Notes: a model not told the origin generated them from the letters alone. A DNA stretch of 64,000 bases from Caproiciproducens faecalis (GCF_019448085.1 NZ_JAGFNZ010000001.1:744001-808000); one strand, 5' to 3'. Counted from the stretch's first letter, positions 34,961-43,276 are shown. Translations and numbers: made by a program.

Positions 34961-35251
34961 ATGTCAGGAAGAAAAGGAATGCAAAGGTATAGTGAAGAAA
35001 CGAAAGAAACCGTTATCAAGGCTTATCAAACAGGGACAAGTGTGTGTGAATTGAGCCGGCAATATGGAATTAGCCGTTATTCGATACAGAGTTGGTGTGG
35101 GCTGCGTAAAGAAGTAGAACTTCGCCATGAAGCTCCGTTACCGAAAGGCCGTCCCAACACGAAACCGGAAACACAAGAAAAGACTATTAAGCGCCTGAAA
35201 ATGGAAAACGAACTGCTACGGAATTTTCTGTCAGCCGTTGGAAGGAAGTGA
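34961..35251 (+). CDS. IS3-family transposase OrfA
   Basis: A 96-residue helix-turn-helix protein (YSEETKETVIKAYQTGTSVCELSRQYGIS with recognition helix YSIQSWC) ending in a leucine-zipper-like segment (IKRLKMENELLRNFL). Start ATG after TTGGAGGTTTTCTC. Its stop overlaps the OrfB start (GTGA). The two products may form the transposase through coupling or frameshifting. Confidence 0.9.
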   Translation: MSGRKGMQRYSEETKETVIKAYQTGTSVCELSRQYGISRYSIQSWCGLRKEVELRHEAPLPKGRPNTKPETQEKTIKRLKMENELLRNFLSAVGRK

Positions 35252-36102
35252 AGCCAAGATTGAAATATCAAATCATTCACACATTTGTGAAGAAATATCC
35301 TGTGTCGGACATGTGCCGTTTTTTTGAGGTCTCCCGTAGCGGATATTATGCCTTCCTTGATCGCAAAGGTTGTCCGGACAAGGACCAGCCACTGGCGGAA
35401 CTCATCCAGGAGTGTCAGTCTAAAAGAGGGAAAATTCACGGCTATCGCTATGTCCATCTTTGGCTGGCCCGCCAAAAGCATCTACAATACAATCCGAAGA
35501 CCGTGCTGCGGGTCATGCGTAAATATGATTTGCTCAGTGAGATCCGCAGAAAAAAGTACCATCCATGTGGTGAACAGTTGCATCGCTATGCCAATTTGCT
35601 GAACCGAAATTTTAAAGCTGAACATCCGAATTCCAAATGGGTAACTGACATTTCCTACATACCTACCCAGCAGGGATTTCTGTATCTTTCGGTGATTCGA
35701 GACCTGTTTGACAACAGTATTGTAGCCTACAAAACCAGTCGACAGCAGACAATCGCGCTTGTTCTGGACACCATCCGCTCCGCCATGGAAAAAGAATCGG
35801 TCGCCGGGGAGTTGCACCTCCACAGCGACCAAGGGTTTCAATACACCTCTCAAGCATATTTTAACCTGACTAAAGAATATGGCATTACGCCTTCCATGTC
35901 AAGGCGTGGTAACCCCTACGACAATGCTATGGCGGAAAATTTCTTTTCAATTTTCAAGACAGAGTGCATCTACCGACAGACGATTCAGACATTTGATCAG
36001 GCTGAAGTTTTGATTGACGACTATATCCATTTCTACAACTTTGAACGTTTGCAACTAAAATACAGGCTGACACCATTTGAAAAACGATGTCAACCTGCGT
36101 AA
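35248..36102 (+). CDS. IS3-family transposase OrfB (DDE integrase)
   Basis: A 284-residue catalytic subunit starting with GTG at 35248, GGAAGGA just upstream. HTH_21-type N-terminus (GKIHGYRYVHLWLARQ), then the rve core with DDE residues: WVTDISYI, HSDQGFQYTS and the Glu in NAMAENFFSIFKTE. The C-terminal signature YIHFYNFERLQLKYRLTP is present. Full length and probably active. Confidence 0.92.
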   Translation: MKPRLKYQIIHTFVKKYPVSDMCRFFEVSRSGYYAFLDRKGCPDKDQPLAELIQECQSKRGKIHGYRYVHLWLARQKHLQYNPKTVLRVMRKYDLLSEIRRKKYHPCGEQLHRYANLLNRNFKAEHPNSKWVTDISYIPTQQGFLYLSVIRDLFDNSIVAYKTSRQQTIALVLDTIRSAMEKESVAGELHLHSDQGFQYTSQAYFNLTKEYGITPSMSRRGNPYDNAMAENFFSIFKTECIYRQTIQTFDQAEVLIDDYIHFYNFERLQLKYRLTPFEKRCQPA

Positions 36103-36162
36103 TTTTAAGATATTCTACGATATGCTTTTCTTTTACCTGTCTATTTCCCGCGGGGCAGTTCA

Positions 36163-36577
36163 GCAGTTCCGCTTTTCAAGAAATAAGGGCCTGATTCGAT
36201 GTACTTATTAAAGAATCCGGTAAAAGATTTTTGATAACGTCTTTATCATTTTCATTTAGTTAACCTAAGAACATTACATTGGCTTAAAATGGTTTTGCTC
36301 ACATCTGCAGGGCGCTGGCTTACAGCAAGTATTGATACTCAGGCTGGAATATAAATCCATAGGTTTTATCTTCTGATTTGCTTTCCAATCTGGAAATAAA
36401 TCTGGTCAATTTTCCTACCCAGTACCTTTAATAGGTGCGTTGTTTTTTCCAATGCCATTGCGTGTATCATCGTTCAATGCCAAGCAGATGGTGCACATAA
36501 AAGCAGATCAACTCTACGAAGCGTTGGTTGTGAAATGCTCCACCAGACGGTATGGTATGTATAAGGAGATGACATTT
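36163..36577. other. Gene-free stretch between the IS and the acetyltransferase
   Basis: No supported gene. The first bases may continue an open frame broken by the IS (...AEIRQFIDEKRKQ | FRFSRNKG... if the element and one GCAG are removed). The rest is A+T rich and must contain the promoter of the acetyltransferase gene. Confidence 0.35.
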
Positions 36578-37228
36578 ATGATATTTACATCTATTGATTT
36601 ACAAAGCTGGCCTCGCAGACAAGTATTTTACTATTTTTCTAAAATGGCACCCACAGGATATTCTATGACGGTCAAGTTGGATGTTACAGCGTTGTGGAAG
36701 ACGACCCACCAGAAAGGGGTGAAATTTTTCCCAGCCTATCTTTGGCTCGTCACAAAAAATCTGAACCGGCAAGTAGAATTCAAAGTTGCAGAGAAAGATG
36801 GCGTTCTCGGATACTACAATGAATTGACGCCACTGTATGCATCATTTCATGAGGATGATCACACTTTTTCCTTGATGTGGGTACCATACAGTGAGCAATT
36901 TTCTGATTTCAACCGTCAGTATTTAGAAAATCAGCGTCTATACCGAGATCATCACGGCGTTCTTGCAGTGCCACATACACCACCCGACAATGCGTATACA
37001 GTCTCTTGTGTGCCGTGGATCGGTTTTGAACATTTCGCGGTCCACAGTTACGAGAATAAGCTTTACTATTTTCCTTCTGTGGAGGCGGGAAAAGTGATTG
37101 AGCGCGATGGGCGTTTCTGGATGCCGCTCTCATTGACATGCCATCATGCGACAACAGACGGCTGGCATATCAGCCGATTCTTAGAGGATTTGAAATCGGA
37201 TATGGTCCATTTTGAATGCTATTTATGA
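36578..37228 (+). CDS. cat: Chloramphenicol acetyltransferase, type A
   Basis: Cytosolic trimeric enzyme that moves acetyl from acetyl-CoA to chloramphenicol. 216 residues, the usual length. ATG 36578 has AAGGAG nine bases upstream; the longer open frame is not needed. Seen: YSMTVKLDVTALW near residue 35, the substrate region FSLMWVPYSEQFSDF, SCVPWIGFEHFAV, and the catalytic HHATTDGWH with His189/His190 (the HHxxxDG signature). It sits next to an IS3 element at the start of an accessory block, as expected for an acquired resistance gene. Some chromosomal relatives are inactive on the drug, so activity is not proven. Confidence 0.88.
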   Translation: MIFTSIDLQSWPRRQVFYYFSKMAPTGYSMTVKLDVTALWKTTHQKGVKFFPAYLWLVTKNLNRQVEFKVAEKDGVLGYYNELTPLYASFHEDDHTFSLMWVPYSEQFSDFNRQYLENQRLYRDHHGVLAVPHTPPDNAYTVSCVPWIGFEHFAVHSYENKLYYFPSVEAGKVIERDGRFWMPLSLTCHHATTDGWHISRFLEDLKSDMVHFECYL

Positions 37229-37337
37229 TGATGGCAGAGAACTGGCTCCAGGATAATTTTCAGCGGGAGAAGGGGTTTACAATGCATAGGCTGGGTTCCC
37301 CTGTGTACTTTTTCATATTGATTGGAGGAAAGACAAT

Positions 37338-37919
37338 ATGACTTATATTACCGGTGAGACAATCAAAAAGCTACGAGAGAAAAAGAAACTCACACAAAGA
37401 GAATTGGCAGAGAAACTGATCGTATCTGACAAAACGATTTCGAAGTGGGAAACAAACAAGGGGCTTCCGGATATCAGCATCTTATCAGAACTGGCAGATG
37501 CTCTGTCTGTTTCTGTTCTGGAATTATTGAGCGGCGATATTGCGAAAAACAGCAACATCTCCGCAAACATGAAAAAAAGCAAATTCTATGTCTGCCCTGT
37601 CTGCAGCAATGTGATTCATTCGATGGGCGAAGGTGCCTTTACCTGCTGCGGTATTCGCTTGCCGGTTCTTGGAGCAGAAACACCGGATGCAGAACATAAG
37701 ATTTGCATCCAATATATCGAAAATGAATTGTTTGTGCATTTGGATCACCCGATGAATAAGGGGCACTATATTTCCTTTATCGCGCTTATCACAGATAGTC
37801 ACATTCAAATGGGAAAACTCTATCCAGAGCAAACGCCGGAGATACGCTTCCGCAGAGCCGGACACGGAAAAATTCTTGTGTTCTGTAACAGGCATGGTCT
37901 ATTCTCTGAAACGGTGTAA
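37338..37919 (+). CDS. XRE-family regulator fused to a desulfoferrodoxin-like domain
   Basis: A 193-residue two-domain protein. ATG 37338 follows ATTGGAGGAAAGACAAT. Residues ~8-62 are an XRE helix-turn-helix (LTQRELAEKLIVSDKTISKWE). Residues ~85-190 resemble superoxide reductase/desulfoferrodoxin: a short Cys pair CPVCSNV, CCG, EHKI, HPMNKGHYI, and the C-terminal CNRHGLF. The His and Cys positions expected of the Fe(His)4Cys centre (HPM, HYI, CNxH) are present, so the domain may sense superoxide or iron and change DNA binding. This is inference; it could also be purely structural. It lies alone between the acetyltransferase gene and a tandem-hairpin element. Confidence 0.8.
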   Translation: MTYITGETIKKLREKKKLTQRELAEKLIVSDKTISKWETNKGLPDISILSELADALSVSVLELLSGDIAKNSNISANMKKSKFYVCPVCSNVIHSMGEGAFTCCGIRLPVLGAETPDAEHKICIQYIENELFVHLDHPMNKGHYISFIALITDSHIQMGKLYPEQTPEIRFRRAGHGKILVFCNRHGLFSETV

Positions 37920-37988
37920 GAAAGTCGTTTTGAAGAGTTATCCCCCCCTTTTTTGCAAAATGGCTCCTTGTGGCTATGAATAGAAAAT

Positions 37989-38104
37989 GAAGCATCCGAA
38001 GGATGCGCTGCCGTACAAGCATTGTGCGTGAAAAGGGGCTTGGAGCTTGTTTTCAACAAGCAAACGGAGCCTGTGTTATGACACAGGCATTGCTTGCCGG
38101 TTAG
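37989..38104. repeat. Tandem-hairpin intergenic element, copy 2
   Basis: Consecutive hairpins GCATCC/GGATGC, GTACAA/ATTGTGC, GCTTGTT/AACAAGC and GCCTGTGT/ACACAGGC, ending in CATTGCTTGCC. It matches copy 1 at 13811-13986 in order and in the shared blocks, with hairpin arms that differ in sequence but stay paired. Confidence 0.7.
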
Positions 38105-38197
38105 TAGAATTTCCTTGGCATAGTGACTCTCTGCTTTGCGGTTCACTGCTTGGATTTCCGATCGTTGGCAATCGAAGTTTGCGTCTCATGAAAAAAT

Positions 38198-38272
38198 TGA
38201 GCAATATTCAGCAATGGACTTGAAACCTGCGCACGAATGTATTATAATCATTGCTGAGCAATATTCAGCAAT
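38198..38272 (+). promoter_or_regulatory. Promoter and paired operators of the TetR-GNAT gene
   Basis: TTGAAA (38220-38225), 17 bases, TATAAT (38243-38248) form a consensus sigma-A promoter. TGAGCAATATTCAGCAAT occurs twice, at 38198-38215 and 38255-38272. The second copy is part of a perfect inverted repeat ATTGCTGA-7-TCAGCAAT (38250-38272) over the transcription start. The copies bracket the promoter, so negative autoregulation is likely. Confidence 0.8.
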
Positions 38273-38287
38273 CGGAGGATGGATACG

Positions 38288-39337
38288 ATGGCAAGAAAAG
38301 CAGCTACGGACGGCGGGAAGTACAATGACATTGTCAGCGCGGCATATGAATGCTTCTTTGAGAAGGGTTATGACGGCACTTCGGTGCGCTCCATTATGAC
38401 CCGAGCAGGTGGCGAGATTGGTCTATTTTATTATTATTTTGACAGCAAAGATGATGCGTTCGACCGCGTCCTTGATCGATTCTTTGCCCACTATGAAGCG
38501 GACTTTGCCTCGATTGTGGCCCACGGCCGCCGAAACCCTTGCCGGGTCATGCAGGACTTTTTTGAGTACATGGAACGCGAGACGGCAAAGTTTCGCGCAG
38601 AATATGCTGCAAAGCTCCATCGAACCGTGCGCTGGGCCATCCGGGAGCACACGCTGGAGATCATTGAGCCGTATCTTTTGCAGGTGGTAGAAATTCAGAG
38701 CGGCTATTATCGAATCGCTCCGGCGATTGCGCCCCAGGCTGCAGCCATGTATCTGACCCATGGTGTGGGCAGCTCTATTTTGCATGAAGATACCAACGGA
38801 TATGTTGCGCGAAGGGGAGATTTCAAGCGGGGAATCAGTTTGCTCATGGGGATGCCCATGGACGAGCAGGAGCTGCGCATCCCTTACCCGGCGACCCTTG
38901 ATGATATTCCCGGATGGATGGCGCTGGTACATGAAGTCAAAGAAGAGTTCCCCGGACTTAAAGAAGCGGACTACGAAAAGCGGCTTGCAGAATACATTCA
39001 GCGCAACGAGGCGTGGGTGATTCGATACAATGGGGAGATCGCAGCTTCGCTGCTCTTTTCCAAAGCGCGGCGGGAACTCGACTTTCTGGCGGTCGCGCCG
39101 AAGTACCGGCGCAGAGGTCTTGCAGAAAAGCTTGTGGAAACAGCGGCCGCTCAGTTTCCTGTGGGAACGCAGCTTACCGTTACGACTTACCGTCAAGGAG
39201 ATGTCCAAGGCAAAGTCGCACGGATGTTTTATGAAGCGCTTGGCTTTGCCCCCAGGGAGGAAGTGACTGTGTTTGACTATCCGTGTCAGAAGTTGGGGTT
39301 GACTGTGCCGGACGGCACGCCAGCAAGAAAAATGTAA
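38288..39337 (+). CDS. TetR-type DNA-binding domain fused to a GNAT acetyltransferase
   Basis: A 349-residue fusion. ATG 38288 is chosen because GGAGG lies nine bases upstream; an ATG at 38279 abuts it. Residues ~5-60 form a TetR helix-turn-helix (GTSVRSIMTRAGGEIGLFYYYF DSKDD region), and ~60-195 a TetR-like helical domain. Residues ~205-335 are a GNAT fold with the acetyl-CoA loop VAPKYRRRGLAEKLVETA. A repressor carrying its own acetyltransferase is unusual; it may sense and modify the same compound. Its promoter holds two copies of a palindromic site. It is followed closely by a C39-like gene and a C45-type gene. Confidence 0.85.
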   Translation: MARKAATDGGKYNDIVSAAYECFFEKGYDGTSVRSIMTRAGGEIGLFYYYFDSKDDAFDRVLDRFFAHYEADFASIVAHGRRNPCRVMQDFFEYMERETAKFRAEYAAKLHRTVRWAIREHTLEIIEPYLLQVVEIQSGYYRIAPAIAPQAAAMYLTHGVGSSILHEDTNGYVARRGDFKRGISLLMGMPMDEQELRIPYPATLDDIPGWMALVHEVKEEFPGLKEADYEKRLAEYIQRNEAWVIRYNGEIAASLLFSKARRELDFLAVAPKYRRRGLAEKLVETAAAQFPVGTQLTVTTYRQGDVQGKVARMFYEALGFAPREEVTVFDYPCQKLGLTVPDGTPARKM

Positions 39338-39375
39338 ATTGAGAACAGCGAACGGAAAGATGGAGGTTTCTTGCC

Positions 39376-40011
39376 ATGATACTTGCGTTTCGAACCGCTC
39401 TGCGCGTGAATGGAAACCGCTATTATGCGCCTATACCGCTAAATATGTGGGAAAGAACCGGCTTGAAGGGCAACATTCCTTCAAGCGTATGCATACAGGA
39501 AAATTCCTTTGAATGCAAATTGGTGCCAAAGGGCGGCGGATTTTACTGGATTCCGGTCGGAAAAGTGATCGCGAGCGCGCTGCCGCAGGAAAAAGAATTT
39601 GATGTCACGTTGGAGCTGATTCCTTCCCTGTCAAGGATTAACCATAACAGCCCGTATTCCAGGGAGAATCCAGTTCGAAAAATCGACAGAATACAAACAA
39701 TTCCAATTCAACCGGGGTTCTGCGGACATTGTTGCGTGGCCATGCTGGCCGGGGTCGGACTGGCGGATGTAGTATCTCTCATGGGGAAAAGCCATGCTTC
39801 ATGGTCGAAAATTTTAGAGGCACTGGATTACTACGGAATTGCTTATGCGGAAAAGGCTGTATACCCTCGAAAAGAAGCAGTCCGGTTTCCACAATGCTGT
39901 ATTGTGTACAATGATAGCAGTTTCTTGCTTTGGTACAAAGGAGCATTTTGCGGAGCAACCGACATAGACCTGAGCAAAACGACCTGTTACCTTGAAATTG
40001 TGCTGCCGTAA
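39376..40011 (+). CDS. DUF1905-like protein with a C39-peptidase-like domain
   Basis: A 211-residue protein. ATG 39376 follows GATGGAGGTTTCTTGCC. Residues ~1-80 look like a DUF1905 beta-barrel (AFRTALRVNGNRYYAPIP ... GGGFYWIPVGKVIASALP). Residues ~108-205 resemble a papain-like C39 fold: QPGFCGHCCVAMLAGV gives a candidate nucleophile Cys, with SHASWSKILEAL next. A later His for the dyad is not obvious, so catalysis is uncertain. It lies 38 bases after the TetR-GNAT gene and may share its transcript. Confidence 0.6.
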   Translation: MILAFRTALRVNGNRYYAPIPLNMWERTGLKGNIPSSVCIQENSFECKLVPKGGGFYWIPVGKVIASALPQEKEFDVTLELIPSLSRINHNSPYSRENPVRKIDRIQTIPIQPGFCGHCCVAMLAGVGLADVVSLMGKSHASWSKILEALDYYGIAYAEKAVYPRKEAVRFPQCCIVYNDSSFLLWYKGAFCGATDIDLSKTTCYLEIVLP

Positions 40012-40099
40012 ATTGTACAGCCGTTACATCCGGATTTGAGAAATTACCCATAGCTTATACTGCAAGCCATGTGCGCTGGCAAATGAGGAGGAACTTGCT

Positions 40100-41137
40100 A
40101 TGTATCATCCGCGGTTAAAAGGAAGTCACTATGAAATGGGGCTTCGTTATGGAGAAATTTTACGAAAAGGCGGACAGGACTTTTCTTTCGTGCTTCAGCT
40201 GAGTCCAGGACAGCGAAGCTTTGGGATTGCATGTCTTTCCGTCTGTGAAACAGTTGTGCCGGAGTTGTGCCGGGAAATCAAAGGATTGGCCGATGGCCTT
40301 GGGGTCTACTATGAGGATCTGTCCGTATGGCTGCTGACTATGTATGGTCATGACGATGTTCACGGCTGCACCTGCTTCTGCTATACGGATTCCGGCAATA
40401 CGTTTCTGGCTCGCAACAGCGATATGTTTCCTGAACTGAAAGACACCTGCGAGAGCATCCTCTACCGCCCGGACAAGGGCTACATCTTTTTAGGGCACAG
40501 CACATCATTCATTCAGATGGAAGATGGGATCAATGAGCATGGTCTTGCAGCAGGAATCAACTTTTTGATGTCGAAAACATATAAGCCGGGACTCAATACC
40601 GGTATGATCGTCCGTCATGTGCTGGAAAGCTGCCGCAATGTAAAAGAGGCCGTCGATCGGATCGGCGCTCTCCCCATCGCGACGACACAGAACATTATCC
40701 TTGCTGACCGAGACGGCGATATGGCTGTGGTAGAATCCAGCCCGCAGAAGATTGCCGTCCGCAGACCGCAACGCGGAGACGCGTGGCTTGTTTCTGCCAA
40801 TCATTTTGTAAGCGAGACCATGCAGGCCGAGCACGCAAACCCGGAAGAAAACTGGTATCGCTCCTGCGACCGATATACAACTGTTCAAACGGCACTTGCA
40901 TCTCCAGCAGTAAAAAAGGATACGGTATGGGCGCAGAATCTTTTAAGCGGCAAAATGGGGTTTATCTGTCAATACGAGAAAGAGATGAATTTTGATACTC
41001 TTTGGTCCGCCTTGTACAATGTGAGCGCGCTTAAGGTATTTTGCGCGGAGGGCAATCCGTCCAAGACGAGATTCAAAGAAGATACGAGACTTGCATGGGG
41101 GATTTCAAAAGCAGACTGCACCCCTTCTCACTTGTGA
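40100..41137 (+). CDS. C45-family acyltransferase/peptidase-like Ntn hydrolase
   Basis: A 345-residue protein of the acyl-CoA:6-aminopenicillanate acyltransferase (AAT) type. ATG 40100 follows GAGGAGGAACTTGCT. These enzymes self-cleave to expose an N-terminal Cys; here the Cys in DDVHGCTCFCYTDSG (residue ~90) fits. ARNSDMF, NEHGLAAGINFL and VVESSP are the conserved strands that follow. Family members cleave or form amide bonds, including on beta-lactam precursors and conjugated amines; the substrate here is unknown. Cytosolic-looking, no signal peptide. Confidence 0.82.
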   Translation: MYHPRLKGSHYEMGLRYGEILRKGGQDFSFVLQLSPGQRSFGIACLSVCETVVPELCREIKGLADGLGVYYEDLSVWLLTMYGHDDVHGCTCFCYTDSGNTFLARNSDMFPELKDTCESILYRPDKGYIFLGHSTSFIQMEDGINEHGLAAGINFLMSKTYKPGLNTGMIVRHVLESCRNVKEAVDRIGALPIATTQNIILADRDGDMAVVESSPQKIAVRRPQRGDAWLVSANHFVSETMQAEHANPEENWYRSCDRYTTVQTALASPAVKKDTVWAQNLLSGKMGFICQYEKEMNFDTLWSALYNVSALKVFCAEGNPSKTRFKEDTRLAWGISKADCTPSHL

Positions 41138-41159
41138 CGCATTTTCTCGCGTTCAGCCT

Positions 41160-41265
41160 GGCTGGATAAAGCAAATATAAGCTACCTTTTGCGCTAGACA
41201 AAGGCTTGAGAAAATTGAGGTTGAGCGCTCAGGAGCGCCGGAGGCCTCTTTTGCAATATGTCCGA
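41160..41265 (+). promoter_or_regulatory. Structured leader of yjdF, candidate yjdF-type riboswitch
   Basis: The region between the C45 gene and yjdF folds into CCTTT/AAAGG with AAG/CTT below it, then a GCGCT-CAGG-AGCGC hairpin enclosed by GAGG/CCTC and followed by TTTT. The yjdF family is known to have a leader riboswitch for azaaromatic compounds. The position and terminator-like end fit, but the consensus was not checked. Confidence 0.4.
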
Positions 41266-41286
41266 ATGGAGATCGGAGAATAATAC

Positions 41287-41706
41287 ATGAACACTTCTGT
41301 ATCTACGCTGACAATATTATTTGAAGCACCGTTTTGGATTGGCCTTTATGAGCGAGAGTGCGGCGGCCGTTATGACGCCTGCAAAATCACATTTGGAGCC
41401 GAGCCAAAGGACTACGAGGTCTATGACTTTTTGCTGAAGAATTGGAGCTCGCTTAAGTTCAGTCCATCCGTTGAAGTTGAGGCCGCGGCCGACAAGCGTG
41501 TAAATCCTAAGCGCATGAGACGGCTTATTGCAAAGCAAATCGATAATATGGGGATCGGTACCAAGGCACAGCAAGCGCTTAAGCTTCAGCAAGAGCAAGG
41601 GAAGACAGAGCACAAATCCCGCAGCCGTGAGCAGCGAGAGGAAGAGAAGCAACGACAATTTGAATTGCGAGAAGAAAAGCGCAAAGAAAAGCATAAAGGG
41701 CACTGA
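41287..41706 (+). CDS. yjdF: YjdF family protein (DUF2992)
   Basis: A 139-residue basic protein. N-terminal core TILFEAPFWIGLYERECGGRYDACKITFGAEPKDYEVYDFLL is the family signature; the C-terminal third is a highly charged helix (REQREEEKQRQFELREEKRKEKHKGH), typical of the family and possibly RNA- or nucleic-acid-binding. The function is unknown, although the family is linked to a riboswitch for azaaromatics, fitting a role in toxic-compound response. Start ATG after ATCGGAGAATAATAC. Confidence 0.85.
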   Translation: MNTSVSTLTILFEAPFWIGLYERECGGRYDACKITFGAEPKDYEVYDFLLKNWSSLKFSPSVEVEAAADKRVNPKRMRRLIAKQIDNMGIGTKAQQALKLQQEQGKTEHKSRSREQREEEKQRQFELREEKRKEKHKGH

Positions 41707-41977
41707 ATTTTCGAAATCACGCGCAGCCGTGGCCTGACGACGCTTCTTACATGCGAACGGTATCATCGGAAAGTGTACAAGGAGGGGCCGGGCAGCTTTA
41801 CGCTCCTGCACCGGAGAATTGGAAAGATCTGTTTGAGAAAGACCTGTTGGATGCCTATTCAGTGACGCCCGATCACTACGAGGATTTCGGAGACGGATTT
41901 TTTCAGGTTTATGTGATGATGGAAAACTTGTTCCCTATGTGACAGTCAACTCCCGCACTGACTGGTATCATGGATAA
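41707..41977 (+). pseudogene. Frameshifted small protein gene, unknown function
   Basis: Three adjoining reading frames carry coding-like sequence: LTTLLTCERYHRKVYKEG early, then FEKDLLDAYSVTPDHYEDFG, then DDGKLVPYVTVNSRTDWYHG to TAA 41977. Adding one base near 41913 would join the last two into GFFQVYV-DDGKLVPYV. A second shift lies near 41815. No start codon with a ribosome binding site is seen. It is a decayed gene or carries sequencing errors. No family is recognised. Confidence 0.5.
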
Positions 41978-41992
41978 CGGAAAGGAACCATA

Positions 41993-42598
41993 ATGAAAAA
42001 CGTACTGCCCCTTGTTGCTACATTTCTGATTGTCGCTTCGCTGACCGCCTGCGGCAGCGCGCAGCCGGAAATATCGTCAGCGCCATCCGTTTTACAAGCA
42101 ACCTCCAGCTCGGCAGTTACTCCGGCGGTCTCCAACTCGGCCGCTCCCGCATCATCGGCAGCATCTGAATACGCCTGCTCTGTATCCAATTCTCCAGCGT
42201 CTGAGTACACTCCCACAGGCGACTCAAAAAAAGATGCGGCGGCCGCACTAATTTCGGTATTGGAAAGCATCCAGCTGAAGACGACCTGCGGCACGACCGA
42301 CAGCCATATGATTGCTGTTCGTTCGGCGGCAGCGCTGCTGAATTGGGGCGTCGGCACCGAAATGGCAGAAGAAGAAATTCGAAGTACGGTAATTGACTGG
42401 ATGGCGGCAAAAGGATACGGCGAATCGGTCGATATATGTAATAAACTTGCACTGGTCGATGAAGCCTACATGGAGCTTCTTGGCGATCATGCGAAAGAGT
42501 TGCTGGACTCCGCTGGTTGTGAGAACGCCGCTTACCCCTGGAGCGATCAGCCGGTCGACACCATTGAGGCCGTCATGACCGCCGCGGGGCTGCGGTGA
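41993..42598 (+). CDS. Lipoprotein of unknown function
   Basis: A 201-residue exported lipoprotein: MKNVLPLVATFLIVASLTAC has a positive start, hydrophobic core and an LTAC lipobox, so Cys20 should be lipidated on the outer face of the membrane. Residues ~21-75 are a Ser/Ala/Pro-rich linker; ~78-200 form a helical domain with no recognised family (AAALISVLESIQLKTT, EEEIRSTVIDWMAAKG). Start ATG after GGAAAGGAACCATA. Confidence 0.75.
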   Translation: MKNVLPLVATFLIVASLTACGSAQPEISSAPSVLQATSSSAVTPAVSNSAAPASSAASEYACSVSNSPASEYTPTGDSKKDAAAALISVLESIQLKTTCGTTDSHMIAVRSAAALLNWGVGTEMAEEEIRSTVIDWMAAKGYGESVDICNKLALVDEAYMELLGDHAKELLDSAGCENAAYPWSDQPVDTIEAVMTAAGLR

Positions 42599-42673
42599 CG
42601 CAGAGAAAATAAAAGGACCTTGTCCGGTTGGATACGGACGATCACTGAAGCGATATTTGAAAGGAATACAAAT

Positions 42674-43135
42674 ATGGAGTACTTACTGAAGGAAATTATG
42701 TTGCGGGTGGATAACTCGCAGACGGGAATGGCAAAAATCAACGAGTTGTGGCGTGATGTCGTCAGCGGGAAAATCCCGCTGATGTATGACAGCGCTGGGA
42801 ATTTCCAGCAGGGGCTTTCCCCTGTATCGAAGTATTCAAACTATGAATCCGATGAGACCGGCGAATATGATCTGAGCATTTTTACAGCAACGGCAGAATT
42901 CTTTACTCGGATGGCGCAGAAGGTCGAGGCTGGCGAATATGTGTACTACGACTTTGATGGCGTCGATATCAAAGAAGCTGCAAATAAGGCTTGGTCGCGC
43001 GTTTGGGCAGATAAAGAGAACAAAATAATCAGAAGAGCTTTTACGCAGGACTATGAAAGCACAGTACCGGGCGAATACACGAAGGACGGCAAGGCACATT
43101 GCTATCTTTATATAGCGGTGCAAACCAACAAGTGA
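42674..43135 (+). CDS. GyrI-like / AraC effector-binding domain protein
   Basis: A 153-residue stand-alone small-molecule-binding domain of the GyrI/BmrR-C type. Start placed at ATG 42674 with AAAGGAA upstream. Seen: the IPLMYDSAGNFQQGLSPVSKYSNYE and YDLSIFTATAEFF strands and the final CYLYIAVQ. No DNA-binding part. Such proteins sequester or hydrolyse aromatic toxins in some bacteria. Here it sits among acetyltransferases. Confidence 0.75.
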   Translation: MEYLLKEIMLRVDNSQTGMAKINELWRDVVSGKIPLMYDSAGNFQQGLSPVSKYSNYESDETGEYDLSIFTATAEFFTRMAQKVEAGEYVYYDFDGVDIKEAANKAWSRVWADKENKIIRRAFTQDYESTVPGEYTKDGKAHCYLYIAVQTNK

Positions 43136-43276
43136 AGCTGTATCACGTCGGCAAGCAGGTGGATTAAAAAGACATAATATTCTTTTATCGAAGAACAGAG
43201 GTGGTATGCGGTGAAGCGCTGCATTGGCCATGCCGGAATCGAACACTGAAACAATAAATGTATTTGGAGGCAAAAC

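Larger units (their letters stand above)
34883..36162 (+). mobile_element. Complete IS3-family insertion sequence
   Basis: A 1280-bp element. Its ends are imperfect ~25-base inverted repeats beginning TGAAC (left TGAACAGAACCGTG..., right complement TGAACTGCCCCGCG...). The flanks carry a 4-bp direct repeat GCAG (34879-34882 and 36163-36166), a target duplication. Two overlapping transposase frames lie inside. Confidence 0.88.
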
